The position numbers and the translations under genes are program-made. From positions 1-22,463 of the forward strand of contig CAJUPF010000052.1 in NCBI GenBank assembly GCA_910588565.1: a stretch of DNA of 22,463 nt. Direction: 5' to 3'. The notes under the pieces are model-generated. The model was not told the DNA's origin. It worked only from the letters and a program-made list of their open reading frames with translations, and did no database searches. Source of the DNA: an uncultured Lachnospiraceae bacterium (GTDB lineage: Bacteria > Bacillota > Clostridia > Lachnospirales > Lachnospiraceae). This document shows, piece by piece, positions 15,284 through 22,463 of this stretch. Positions within the stretch are counted from its first letter, which is position 1. The number at the start of each line of letters is the position of its first letter.

Positions 15284-16056
15284 GACGCCCCGCCCCCCTT
15301 CTTTTCTTTGGCGCGTTCTAACTGGCCATATCCGGCAAGACCTAAGAACAGGATTCCACTGACGCAGGCGATAATAATCAGCCTGGTAATATCCGTATCA
15401 TCCCCGGTCCGTACCACATTGCCGCTTCTGCCCGGCTGTGTCGGCGTCGTCGCGCGTCTGGTAGCTGTTTCATTCAGTTCCACTGCAAAGTTCATCCGCA
15501 AATCCGCCAGAGTATTCTGGTAATCATTACCCTGCGTATCACCGTCTAACGCTACCTCTAAGGTAATCTGGGCGCTCTGGCCTTTTGCCAGGGTATCTAA
15601 AAACAGCCAGTCATCCAATGCATTTGTAGCCTGTTTCAGACCTTCGCCCGCTTTGTTGTTATCCGATTCCCCGCCGACCGTATCACTGTCAAACAGGCTC
15701 CGTTTGGTACCTGTCGGTGAAATATAAGTCAGCTTATACATATATGCACCGCCGCCAGTCGCTGCGTTCGCGCTTCTGTCTTCCAAAGAATAGAGTACTT
15801 CATTGGTCATATACCAATCCGTTGAAGTTTCATTGTCATTTTTCAGCGCCATTGTGATAACCACATCGTCGCCCGGCTGCATACCGTAGATTACTTCATC
15901 GAGATCCGCTGTTTTAAAATTGCTGACCATCTTTTTATCAGTACTGAATGTGACGGACCAGTTGGAATCCCCGTAAGAAGTTTCCCCATAGACTGTCATA
16001 GTCATCGAAACGAGCAGTCCCATTAAAAAAACGAATAATTTCAGCTTTTTCTTCAT
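15280..16056 (-). CDS. Exported surface protein with VRTGD-type C-terminal signal
   Basis: A 258-residue protein with an N-terminal signal peptide (LKLFVFLMGLLVSMTMTVYG) and one beta-sandwich-like extracellular region. The region includes MQPGDDVVITMALKNDNET, DWYMTNEVLYSLEDRS, and LAKGQSAQITLEVALDG followed by LRMNFAVEL near residue 190. This layout recalls TasA/TapA-like matrix proteins, where a conserved A-x-L-x-M-x-F-A-V-E strand closes the fold. The C terminus is NVVRTGD, a hydrophobic helix (residues about 225-245) and basic residues, i.e. a non-canonical sorting signal or simple membrane anchor. AGGAGGG lies 7 nt before the ATG. It is 13 bp after a SipW-substrate gene. Candidate class B sortase substrate by context. 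Confidence 0.78.
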   Translation of the reverse strand: MKKKLKLFVFLMGLLVSMTMTVYGETSYGDSNWSVTFSTDKKMVSNFKTADLDEVIYGMQPGDDVVITMALKNDNETSTDWYMTNEVLYSLEDRSANAATGGGAYMYKLTYISPTGTKRSLFDSDTVGGESDNNKAGEGLKQATNALDDWLFLDTLAKGQSAQITLEVALDGDTQGNDYQNTLADLRMNFAVELNETATRRATTPTQPGRSGNVVRTGDDTDITRLIIIACVSGILFLGLAGYGQLERAKEKKGGGAS

Positions 16057-16069
16057 GCTCTCTCCCTCC

Positions 16070-16837
16070 TTATTTCAGTCTTAAGGTATTATTGCTAATT
16101 GCAACTTTTCTGCCCCAGGCGCTCCAGATCGCATCCTCTGCGTTGTGATCCTGCACCGCGTCCACTTTTGCCTCCAGATTGAAGGTCACGCCGTCATAAT
16201 CATAAGTAGTTGTAATTGTCTTAAGCCCATTCGCGTTTGTCTCTGTCGTCTGGCTTACCTTGGTTGCAATCATATTATCAATTGCTAACGTATCAGACAA
16301 CGGAGAACTGGATTTTCCGGCTTTTAAAAGCTTCGTGTAGTAGAGTACAGTACGCTCTGACGTAGAAGCGTCTTTGTCAACCACCCAGTCGCTGCTGTTT
16401 ACCAGGTTCAGATCGATAAGTTCCGGGGATAACTCCTGCATTTTGTTGCCGTCTTTATCCAGCCAGTATCTGTAAATGCTGACTCTGACATACTGGTCAA
16501 TTGTACCGCTGTTCTTTACTGTCAGCTCTTCCTGGTACGTTTTCCCAATCTTTAAATCTTCATCCTTGCCCAGCATATTCGTCAGCAGCTCGCCTGTCTC
16601 TTCATCCCAGCTGCCGTTGGACTTGCTGTTATAATCCCTTTTGGAAACGGCCTTGCCATTCTCTTCTAATGTCACGCCAATATCATACATCTGCACACGG
16701 GTGGAATAATATTCTGACACATAAGTCAGCGCCGCTCTGGCGCCTCCTACTGAGGAAAACAGAAGCAGTACAACTGCCAGTACAAAAATCGTAATATTTA
16801 CGGTAGGAGACTTTAAAAACTCTTTTACTTTCTTCAT
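16070..16837 (-). CDS. TasA/camelysin-like exported protein, probable SipW substrate
   Basis: The start at 16837 is chosen over the longer in-frame ATG at 16885, because AGGAGG lies 9 nt upstream and the start overlaps the previous stop (TGATG). This gives 255 residues. The N-terminal helix (ITIFVLAVVLLLFSSVGGAR) is followed by AALTYVSEYYSTRVQM, resembling the SipW-cognate signal in which the cleavage region runs straight into an aromatic/Thr-rich mature start. The mature part has NSGTIDQYVRVSIYRYWLD and then LSPELIDLNLV, a pattern seen in TasA/camelysin-type proteins. There is no sorting signal or C-terminal helix, so it would be released or polymerise. Neighbours are a second SipW-type protein and the SipW-like peptidase itself. 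Confidence 0.8.
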   Translation of the reverse strand: MKKVKEFLKSPTVNITIFVLAVVLLLFSSVGGARAALTYVSEYYSTRVQMYDIGVTLEENGKAVSKRDYNSKSNGSWDEETGELLTNMLGKDEDLKIGKTYQEELTVKNSGTIDQYVRVSIYRYWLDKDGNKMQELSPELIDLNLVNSSDWVVDKDASTSERTVLYYTKLLKAGKSSSPLSDTLAIDNMIATKVSQTTETNANGLKTITTTYDYDGVTFNLEAKVDAVQDHNAEDAIWSAWGRKVAISNNTLRLK

Positions 16838-17343
16838 CAGTTCGCGCCTCCTTCCACAGTACCGGAATCTACTTTCAATGTCCAATCTGCATACGGCTCT
16901 CCGCTTTCATCATACAGTACCGGAGTCGTCTCATAGACAACCACGATATCAAAATCTTCCGCGTCTTCCGGAATATTTTCAATCTTAACCAGAAGTTCTT
17001 CGGTGGACTGCCCCGCAGTTAAGATATCCTTGTAATAATAATAGCCATCACTGTTTGGAAGCCATTTTCCGCTTTTATCACTGTAGATAAGGCTGTATTC
17101 GCTGCCGCAGAATGCCTTTGCCCGAACCCAGACCGGCTCGGAATCATTCGCGCTGGTAATCACAACATGCTTCGTCCATTCGGAAAACGTAGGCTCATCA
17201 ACTGTCGTCTTATCTCCCAGAGATATCGTATAACCGCCTTTTGCTTCCGTATAAGTGGTAAAATATGCCAGCGCACTGCCAATGCTTACACTGCAGATCA
17301 GAGCTATGGCGCAGGCAGTGAGGAAAATATTTCTCTTTTTCAT
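16837..17343 (-). CDS. SipW-cognate signal peptide protein (TasA-like)
   Basis: A 168-residue exported protein from the ATG at 17343 (AGGAGGG 8 nt upstream; an ATG at 17391 lies inside the previous gene and lacks support). The N terminus is a textbook SipW-cognate signal peptide: basic KKR, a hydrophobic core (IFLTACAIALICSVSIGS) and ALAYFTTYTEAKGGYTISLG, where ALAYFT marks the SipW cleavage region. The mature domain has EWTKHVVITSANDSEPVWVR and GEPYADWTLKVDSG, a small beta-sandwich-type fold as in TasA/camelysin. In B. subtilis such proteins polymerise into extracellular matrix fibres after SipW processing. It lies 14 bp after the minor pilin-like gene, with the next gene overlapping its stop. 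Confidence 0.84.
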   Translation of the reverse strand: MKKRNIFLTACAIALICSVSIGSALAYFTTYTEAKGGYTISLGDKTTVDEPTFSEWTKHVVITSANDSEPVWVRAKAFCGSEYSLIYSDKSGKWLPNSDGYYYYKDILTAGQSTEELLVKIENIPEDAEDFDIVVVYETTPVLYDESGEPYADWTLKVDSGTVEGGAN

Positions 17344-17357
17344 CTTATCCGCCCTCC

Positions 17358-18410
17358 TTACTCTTGATCCGGAATCTTCGTCCATTGCCACTCGCCGTTT
17401 ACTTTTTCAAAATGGTTGGTGACTGCGCCGCCGCCTTTATGGGTATCGTCATAATCATTCGTAAACGCAACCGAAACAATATCATTCGCCGGAATCACAG
17501 CTGTCTGTGTATCGCTTGTCGTTACCTGATATGCATTGCCGGAGTAAACTTCCTTTACTGTGACGTTTGCCCCTACCGGAAGTTTTTCAATTACCTTGCT
17601 CTGCTGGCTTCCGCTGCTGTTCGTAAAGGTCATGGATACCACATTACTGTAAACGACTTTGCCGTCTTTCTCTGCTGTTACTTCAAATACAAATGTCGCA
17701 GGATCTTTTGTCTCATAGCTGGTCAGCGTCTTTACAATCTCCAGAGAACCAAAACGATCCGCCCTGGTTGGTTTTAATGTAATAGTAAAATCATAAAGCC
17801 AGTCGCCAGGTCCCGCTGTATTGATATGTCCATCGTCATCCGCTTCCTTGCTGGGAAGGGATACCAGAACCGGCGCAAATTCATACGTAAACGAACCCGA
17901 TTCTGCAATTGTTACAAGATGCTCTGTGCCGTCCTCTGCTTTTACTGTTGTTGTATAATTTGTAATATTCGCGCCTCTGGCAATGACCAGATACAGTCCG
18001 CAGGATAAATCCTTTATCGGAGCATTTGCCGGAGCGGCTGTTACTGCAGGCGTCTGGCCGTTTAAAGCAATCTGCGCCGCGCTTGCTGCCAGCGCTGTCC
18101 AGTCCGCATTATCCGGATTCTTCTGGTATGCATCTGCCAGATTCTTATAACTGTCGGCAAATGCGTATGTGTAGGTATCCACTCCGCTGACCGGTTCCGC
18201 TTCCGCTACCCGGTAGAGATCCAGAACCACATCCGCAGACGCCAGATCGTCAATCTCACCTGCGCTGCCGGGAATCACTGTCAGGGAACATGCCTGATCA
18301 AAATTCACGGCTCCCGCTTCTCCGTTCAGCCCCGGCGTCATGGCAATCATGCCAAGAACCAGCGCAAATGCCAGCAGCGGCCCCGCCAGGCTTCTCCATT
18401 TTATTCTCAT
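17358..18410 (-). CDS. Minor pilin-like exported protein with DUF5979/Cna-B-like domain, no anchor
   Basis: A 350-residue exported protein. A signal peptide (LAGPLLAFALVLGMIAM) is followed by a region like the N-terminal domain of SpaA-type pilins (ADVVLDLYRVAEAEPVSG, then SCGLYLVIARG at about 135-145). Next is a DUF5979-type beta-sandwich (FGSLEIVKTLTSYETKDPAT, FVFEVTAEKDGK, KVIEKLPVGANVTVKEV; about 215-325). The end, NHFEKVNGEWQWTKIPDQE, has no LPxTG or membrane helix, and the next gene follows in 14 bp with a good ribosome-binding site, so the missing anchor is genuine. It could be a pilus subunit joined through Lys by sortase C without itself being a wall-linked base, or a secreted component. 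It starts 17 bp after the sortase C stop. Confidence 0.78.
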   Translation of the reverse strand: MRIKWRSLAGPLLAFALVLGMIAMTPGLNGEAGAVNFDQACSLTVIPGSAGEIDDLASADVVLDLYRVAEAEPVSGVDTYTYAFADSYKNLADAYQKNPDNADWTALAASAAQIALNGQTPAVTAAPANAPIKDLSCGLYLVIARGANITNYTTTVKAEDGTEHLVTIAESGSFTYEFAPVLVSLPSKEADDDGHINTAGPGDWLYDFTITLKPTRADRFGSLEIVKTLTSYETKDPATFVFEVTAEKDGKVVYSNVVSMTFTNSSGSQQSKVIEKLPVGANVTVKEVYSGNAYQVTTSDTQTAVIPANDIVSVAFTNDYDDTHKGGGAVTNHFEKVNGEWQWTKIPDQE

Positions 18411-18427
18411 AATCGCTCATCCTCCTT

Positions 18428-19429
18428 TTACTTCCTGATATCATCCAGCCAGTCCTGTTTGGATCTCGCCGGTCCCTTCCTGCGGTAATAAATCAGCATA
18501 ATTAACAGTATGATAAACAGTATCGGAATCCCTACCGCCGGAATGACGATATAAGTCGGAATCTTCACTGCATCTGAAAAGACAGCTACACTGTCCATGC
18601 TCTCGATTCTGTGTCCCCGCATTAACATCCGGTGCGTATTCACTCCGTAAGGCGTACAAGTTACCAATGTATTATAATCTTTTTCCGGCACGATCGCCAG
18701 CTCATCCGTTTCCTCCGGCAGTACAATCCGGATCTGGTCAATTTCATATGTGAGCGTCTCGTCTAACACCGTGACGGTAAAAGTATCTCCTTCTGTCAAT
18801 TTATCGAGATCAGAAAAAAGTTTGGCGCTGGGAAGTCCTCTGTGACCGGACAATACGCCGTGCGTCCGCTCGCCCCCTACCGGAAACGACGAACCCGCCA
18901 CATGGCCGACTGCAATCTGCAGGACAGATTCATCTGTGCCATGGTAAATCGGAAGATTTACGTCAATCGCAGGGATTTGGATATATCCCATAATTCCGGT
19001 TCCGGTGATATCCAGAATCTTTGCATACCGCTCGTATTCCGCCCCTTCCAATCCAAAATTAACGCCGTCCGGCAGCCCTTCGTTATACTCCCTGGCTGCG
19101 TCAATTACCGCTTCTTTCTCTTCCTTTGTCATTGTCTCCACTGCGGATACATACCCTGCAATCGCCTGTGTTGCATGCATAGAATTCCACCAGTCGCTGA
19201 TGGTCGGATACAGCAGCACCCCTATGCCCGCCAGTAAGATCAAAACTAACAGAAACGTGGAAAACGAAAACTTCTTTTGCTTTTTCTGCTTCTTTTCCTT
19301 TTTCCTTCGCTTTTTCTTTCCCTGTGATGTATCCGCTTCCGAAACCTCCTCATCCATCACTGAATTTTCGGAAGCAGATACCTCTTTGTCCGTATGAATT
19401 TCTTCGTTATGATTTCTTTCCTCATTCAT
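18428..19429 (-). CDS. Class C (pilin-polymerising) sortase
   Basis: A class C sortase that joins LPxTG pilins through isopeptide bonds. From the preferred ATG at 19429 the protein has 333 residues: an unusually Lys/Glu-rich cytoplasmic segment (KKKRRKKEKKQKKQKK), a transmembrane helix (FLLVLILLAGIGVLLYP), the sortase barrel with MGYIQIPAIDVNLPIYHG, the catalytic His in GVLSGHRGLPS, the catalytic Cys in TLVTCTPYG, and the Arg in HRMLMRGHR. A C-terminal helix (IVIPAVGIPILFIILLIMLI) with a basic tail is diagnostic for class C. The frame is open upstream to 19597, but that stretch is hairpin-rich and looks like a leader rather than protein. The ribosome-binding site (GGGGA) is weak, suggesting low or regulated translation. 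Confidence 0.92.
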   Translation of the reverse strand: MNEERNHNEEIHTDKEVSASENSVMDEEVSEADTSQGKKKRRKKEKKQKKQKKFSFSTFLLVLILLAGIGVLLYPTISDWWNSMHATQAIAGYVSAVETMTKEEKEAVIDAAREYNEGLPDGVNFGLEGAEYERYAKILDITGTGIMGYIQIPAIDVNLPIYHGTDESVLQIAVGHVAGSSFPVGGERTHGVLSGHRGLPSAKLFSDLDKLTEGDTFTVTVLDETLTYEIDQIRIVLPEETDELAIVPEKDYNTLVTCTPYGVNTHRMLMRGHRIESMDSVAVFSDAVKIPTYIVIPAVGIPILFIILLIMLIYYRRKGPARSKQDWLDDIRK

Positions 19430-19450
19430 AGATTTCCCCACAATCTGATT

Positions 19451-19587
19451 GGATGGGCTGTTATATTCCATGGCTCCTGAGCCATCCGCTGACGTCGGCC
19501 AGACCTGTCGTCTGTTGCTCGCCGCACACCACGGGAAGGTGTCAGCCTGTGCGGCATAACCGGGGATGGGGATGAACCCCGCCCCGG
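19451..19587 (-). promoter_or_regulatory. Structured intergenic RNA region between major pilin and sortase C
   Basis: Four inverted repeats are packed here: 19560-19587 (CCGGGG...CCCCGG with an inner GGGG/CCCC stem), 19521-19555 (GCCGCACA/TGTGCGGC), 19500-19514 (CAGAC/GTCTG) and 19470-19485 (ATGGCT/AGCCAT). GGATGG at 19451 can also pair with AGCCATCC at 19480-19487, giving an alternative fold near the sortase start. The region matches no riboswitch consensus I know. It may limit read-through, set an mRNA processing site, or gate sortase translation. Confidence 0.55.
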
Positions 19588-19638
19588 AATTATTCATGTA
19601 CTAAGATGACTGATGCATCTTTTCTCTGTATGTGTCTC

Positions 19639-21540
19639 TTACTGTGCTTTCATGCGTCTCTTTGTAACTAAGAGGATGCCAGCTGCAAGAACTAAGATTG
19701 TACCTACTACGTAGAAGATTGTTGTACCGATACCACCGGTGCTTGGTAATAAGGAACCGGATTTATTGATGATATTTGCTGCCGCTGTACCTGCTACTGT
19801 ACCATTCTCAATAGTAAAGCCATCTGTCTTAGAAACAAATTCCCATGTACATGGTTCGCTTCCGTCACTTACAGACGTTGGAGCTGTGAATTTAATTTCA
19901 AAGCTAATCGGATCAAGTGTGTTAAATCCTTCTGGAGTAACTGTCTCTGTTAATGTGTACTTGCCTGCGCCAAGACGTTCAAAAGAGATTTTACCATCTT
20001 CGCCTGTCATTTCCGCCATAGAAATATTTACTGGAACTTTCTCTACAACTTCTTGTAAATCTTTTTTCTTCTTATACTTTGTATTTACATCTACATAATT
20101 ATCGGCTGTTCCTTTTACAAGTCTGTACAGTGTCTGTCCCTCGTAATCCTTTGTATCTGTCGGAACAACATACTCGCCTTCAGCATTTTTAATATAACCA
20201 GATGTAGTTGTCGCTGTACCTACGCCAACCTCCACATATGATGTGCCTGTAGGAGCTGTTTCCGTATAAGTGCCATCTTTTAAGAGATAATATGTTCCAT
20301 CAGCGCTTACTTCATAATACTCTACCTCTTTTAATACTACCTGGTAAGATGTACCTGTTAAAGTAAATTCAGCGCCAGCTAACTTATTTGCTTCTGCTAT
20401 TTCATTTGCATATTTCGTAATATCTAATGCGGTAACATAAGTTAATGTCTTCTCTTCCGGAGTTTCGCCTAAAACAACATCTTTTGATTCATCCGGCAGA
20501 CCTGGTTTGCTTGAATCCTGTGTGCCGTTATACGTATCGTTCGGGTTATTTGAATAATCTAATTTCCATGTATTCGGGTTACCAGTAGTTCCGATTACTG
20601 CATCTCCATTTACAGTTGCAGAATAAGTTACCTTAATTTCATTTCCAACTTCATACTTCATAATATCTGCAAATGCTAAACGGAAAGTATATGCACCTGC
20701 ATCTGCGCCAGTATATACATAGTAATCTGTACCCTGTACTAACTCAACGCCATCTACTGTAACTTTAACTGTGGACGCCCCGTCAAATGTCAAGCCTTCG
20801 CTTAAAGTATCGTTCATAATAAAGTAGTAGTAATCATAACCAACATGATTCGGTACTTTACTGGTAATTACATAAGAAACATGAGAACCAATCACGCCAA
20901 AGTTTGCATCTCCCGGAACTATATTACCCTCTGCATCTTCTGTGTAAAGCTGTTTGTCACCACTTGGAACTTCTGATTTTACATTTACAGTCGCATTGTT
21001 TACAACTTCCAGTAAAAATCTTGTATAAGCGCCATCACTTGACAAATTCTCGCTTACATCCTTTACCAGATAATAACCTGCGCCAGTAACATTAATTCTT
21101 ACATCTCCTGTACCAGTTGCCGTGCCTGCTACAGTACCGAGGAAAGGTTCAACAACAGTTGCAAACGTATCTGTTAATGTTGCATTTGATATATCGCTGT
21201 CTTTAAATTTCTCTGTATCTGACAATACTTCCGCTACGTCTGCAGCATCCTCGCAAGCATCAAATGCACCATTAAAAGCTGTTTCAGCTTTTAATGCAGC
21301 CAATAAACCAGCCGTATCTGATACTGCATTACCCCAGATAACGTTGGAAAGTTTACCTTCAGATGATAAATCACCTGCAAAAATCTGATACGCATTATAC
21401 GTATGCTCCAACTTATCATCCGCATTTTGTTTAACAGAAATCGTATACGGATTATTGTTCGCTGCGAATGCCGGAATAGCCATTGCTAATGTCATAACCA
21501 GCGCTACTAATAAACTAGCGAGTTTCTTCATTCTTTTCAT
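19639..21540 (-). CDS. Major (backbone) SpaA-type pilin, LPSTG-anchored
   Basis: A 633-residue isopeptide-forming fimbrial backbone protein. It has a signal peptide (LASLLVALVMTLAMAIPAFA), an N-terminal pilin domain (TYNAYQIFAGDL, GYYLVKDV; residues about 30-190), and EVPSGDKQL with Lys about 196 as the likely polymerisation lysine. A central sandwich (ITSKVPNHVGYDYYYFIMND) follows. The C-terminal SpaA/Cna-B domain opens at ALDITKYANE, LAGAEFTLTG, with an approximately 90-residue Tyr/Thr-rich insertion, and closes with KISFERLGAGKYTLTETVTP (E-box Glu). LPSTG at about 598-602, a membrane helix and KRR complete the sorting signal. AAAGGAG lies 8 nt before the ATG. The gene is AT-richer and uses simpler codons than its neighbours, fitting high expression. 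Sortase C downstream should polymerise it. Confidence 0.93.
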   Translation of the reverse strand: MKRMKKLASLLVALVMTLAMAIPAFAANNNPYTISVKQNADDKLEHTYNAYQIFAGDLSSEGKLSNVIWGNAVSDTAGLLAALKAETAFNGAFDACEDAADVAEVLSDTEKFKDSDISNATLTDTFATVVEPFLGTVAGTATGTGDVRINVTGAGYYLVKDVSENLSSDGAYTRFLLEVVNNATVNVKSEVPSGDKQLYTEDAEGNIVPGDANFGVIGSHVSYVITSKVPNHVGYDYYYFIMNDTLSEGLTFDGASTVKVTVDGVELVQGTDYYVYTGADAGAYTFRLAFADIMKYEVGNEIKVTYSATVNGDAVIGTTGNPNTWKLDYSNNPNDTYNGTQDSSKPGLPDESKDVVLGETPEEKTLTYVTALDITKYANEIAEANKLAGAEFTLTGTSYQVVLKEVEYYEVSADGTYYLLKDGTYTETAPTGTSYVEVGVGTATTTSGYIKNAEGEYVVPTDTKDYEGQTLYRLVKGTADNYVDVNTKYKKKKDLQEVVEKVPVNISMAEMTGEDGKISFERLGAGKYTLTETVTPEGFNTLDPISFEIKFTAPTSVSDGSEPCTWEFVSKTDGFTIENGTVAGTAAANIINKSGSLLPSTGGIGTTIFYVVGTILVLAAGILLVTKRRMKAQ

Positions 21541-21581
21541 AATTCATTCTCCTTTTCTTTGAAAATTTTTGTTTTTAAAGT

Positions 21582-21596
21582 ATGGCTTTTCGCCAT
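21582..21596 (-). promoter_or_regulatory. Small hairpin between the LPKTG protein and the major pilin
   Basis: ATGGC/GCCAT with a 5-nt loop lies in the 88-bp gap before the backbone pilin gene, followed on the minus strand by an A/T-rich stretch. It is too weak to be a confident terminator, and no convincing promoter is visible in the gap. Confidence 0.25.
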
Positions 21597-21628
21597 TGGT
21601 ATAGGTTATTGAGATGTTCCATTCAGTT

Positions 21629-22463
21629 TCAAGAGGAACGCCGTACCCTCCTTTCCCTGAATTTTTTTCTATACAGAAGACCTGCGCCAAATACTCCTAT
21701 GACACCTGCCATTGTATATGGGGTTTTACCTGTGCCGCCAGTTTTTGGCAATTCGTAGGCATGATATTTGTTCACGTAGTGAACTTTACTTGTCTGTGTA
21801 GGCTTTATAGTACCTTCTGCTTTCAAATCTTTTATTTCATCATTTTGATCAACTGTTATATGCGTACTGTCGTATACAATTCCCTGAATCTGTACTCCGG
21901 TTTTTCCTTCGCCCTCATCTTTTTCTTCTGTTATGGTATATCCGGTTCCAGCCGGCAAATATCGTATACTAATATATTCGCCGTCTTTCAGTGTGAATGT
22001 TTCTCCATTTGAAATCGTATCCCAGGCAAGTATACCGCTTCCATCCGAAGTGTTTATTGGATTCCCATCACGATCATACTTTACATATGCATAATCATCC
22101 ACTAAACCTTGCAATGCAATTGTGAATGTAAACTCTTTTTCGTTACAGAAATCTGCCTGCTGTTGATTCTCATGATAGATATCTTTTACCAGATAATCAT
22201 TGCCATTTGCAGTGATAAATATCTTTTTGTCAACTTCCAAATGACCAAAATCTTCGTCTGTTGTTTCCGGCGTCATAGACGATACGGATGGTATTGTAAA
22301 CTGCATCCAGCAGCTTGAACCCGATGCGCCGCGCTCTGTATAGAAAAACTTTAACGTATGTTTATTTCTGGTACATGTCAATACTTTATTTCCCTGGTCG
22401 TCCTTCGCATGTTACTATTCACAGTCGATTTAAAATTATAAACACCAGTAGACCAAGGGATTT
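21629..22463 (-). CDS. LPKTG-anchored pilus tip/ancillary adhesin, 5' end beyond window, probable frameshift near 22412
   Basis: The C-terminal part of a large surface protein. From about 22411 down, the frame reads AKDDQGNKVLTCTRNKHTL, then FFYTERGASGSSCWMQFTI, which resembles the closing part of fibro-slime/PA14-like adhesin domains. It continues with a pilin-type beta domain (DFGHLEVDKKIF, EFTFTIALQGL, ISIRYLPAGTGYTITEE) and ends with YELPKTGG, a hydrophobic stretch and an Arg-rich tail: a sorting signal. The only start in this frame is a TTG at 22381 without a ribosome-binding site, yet protein-like sequence continues upstream until a TAA at 22412-22414. A different frame is open from there to the window edge (IPWSTGVYNFKSTVNSN). 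One missing base would join them. It is the first visible gene of the surface locus, and the promoter must lie outside. Confidence 0.78.

Noticed and set aside
16838..16885. Longer start for the TasA-like gene at 16885
   Set aside because: It would overlap the upstream gene by 49 bp without a good ribosome-binding site, while AGGAGG precedes the ATG at 16837.
19451..19587. Known riboswitch (c-di-GMP, cobalamin or similar)
   Set aside because: The conserved loop sequences of those classes are not present; only generic hairpins are seen.
19430..19597. Longer sortase C start at 19597
   Set aside because: No ribosome-binding site; the added 56 residues are encoded entirely by overlapping hairpins and are unlike a sortase N terminus.
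21614..22012. 132-codon open frame on the plus strand across the LPKTG adhesin
   Set aside because: It lies opposite a frame with a clear pilin domain and sorting signal; its Phe/Cys-rich translation is typical of an antisense shadow and no ribosome-binding site was seen.

Overview
The window looks like chromosomal DNA from a low/medium-GC Gram-positive anaerobe of the Clostridia, most likely a Lachnospiraceae-type gut bacterium. This rests on strong AGGAGG ribosome-binding sites, sigma-A promoters, LPxTG proteins with class B and C sortases, a SipW-type signal peptidase, a BTAD-family regulator, and thyA, dfrA and ilvB variants of Firmicutes type. No phage, IS element, CRISPR array or origin was found. 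No database search was run; family names come from motifs read in the translated sequence.

Layout. 1-92: 3' part of a tRNA-Leu and its terminator. 126-1486: two convergent Uma2-family nuclease-like genes with a palindromic repeat and a possible gene remnant between them. 1553-3784: ilvB and ilvN (branched-chain amino acid synthesis), minus strand, with a clear promoter. 4105-4898: a lone, AT-rich PemK/MazF-like gene with its own promoter, divergent from ilvBN. 5022-5071: a 22-bp-arm hairpin between convergent transcripts. 5094-6625: thyA, dfrA and an overlapping 36-codon membrane-peptide ORF. 6761-9321: a large secreted FIVAR/Ig-repeat protein broken by one -1 frameshift. 9483-9555: tRNA-Gly(GCC) with a near-consensus promoter and a terminator.

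9786-22463 (over half the window) is one co-directional minus-strand cell-surface locus. In transcription order it encodes: an LPKTG pilin/adhesin cut by the window edge; the LPSTG major pilin; a structured intergenic region; a class C (pilin) sortase; an unanchored minor pilin-like protein; two proteins with SipW-type signal peptides (TasA/camelysin-like); two membrane-tethered surface proteins with unusual VRTGD and VRGGD C-terminal signals; the SipW-like signal peptidase; a heptad coiled-coil protein; an Rpn-type nuclease; a class B sortase; a BTAD regulator with a degenerate GGDEF-like tail; and an unknown protein.

The most interesting biology is this locus. It joins a sortase-C pilus to a SipW-dependent fibre/matrix module and to a second, class B sortase that may use the non-LPxTG signals. 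It looks like one composite envelope-appendage system with its own secretion peptidase, two anchoring enzymes and a dedicated regulator. Two probable single-base frameshifts (near 7467 and 22412) should be confirmed against reads before being taken as biological.
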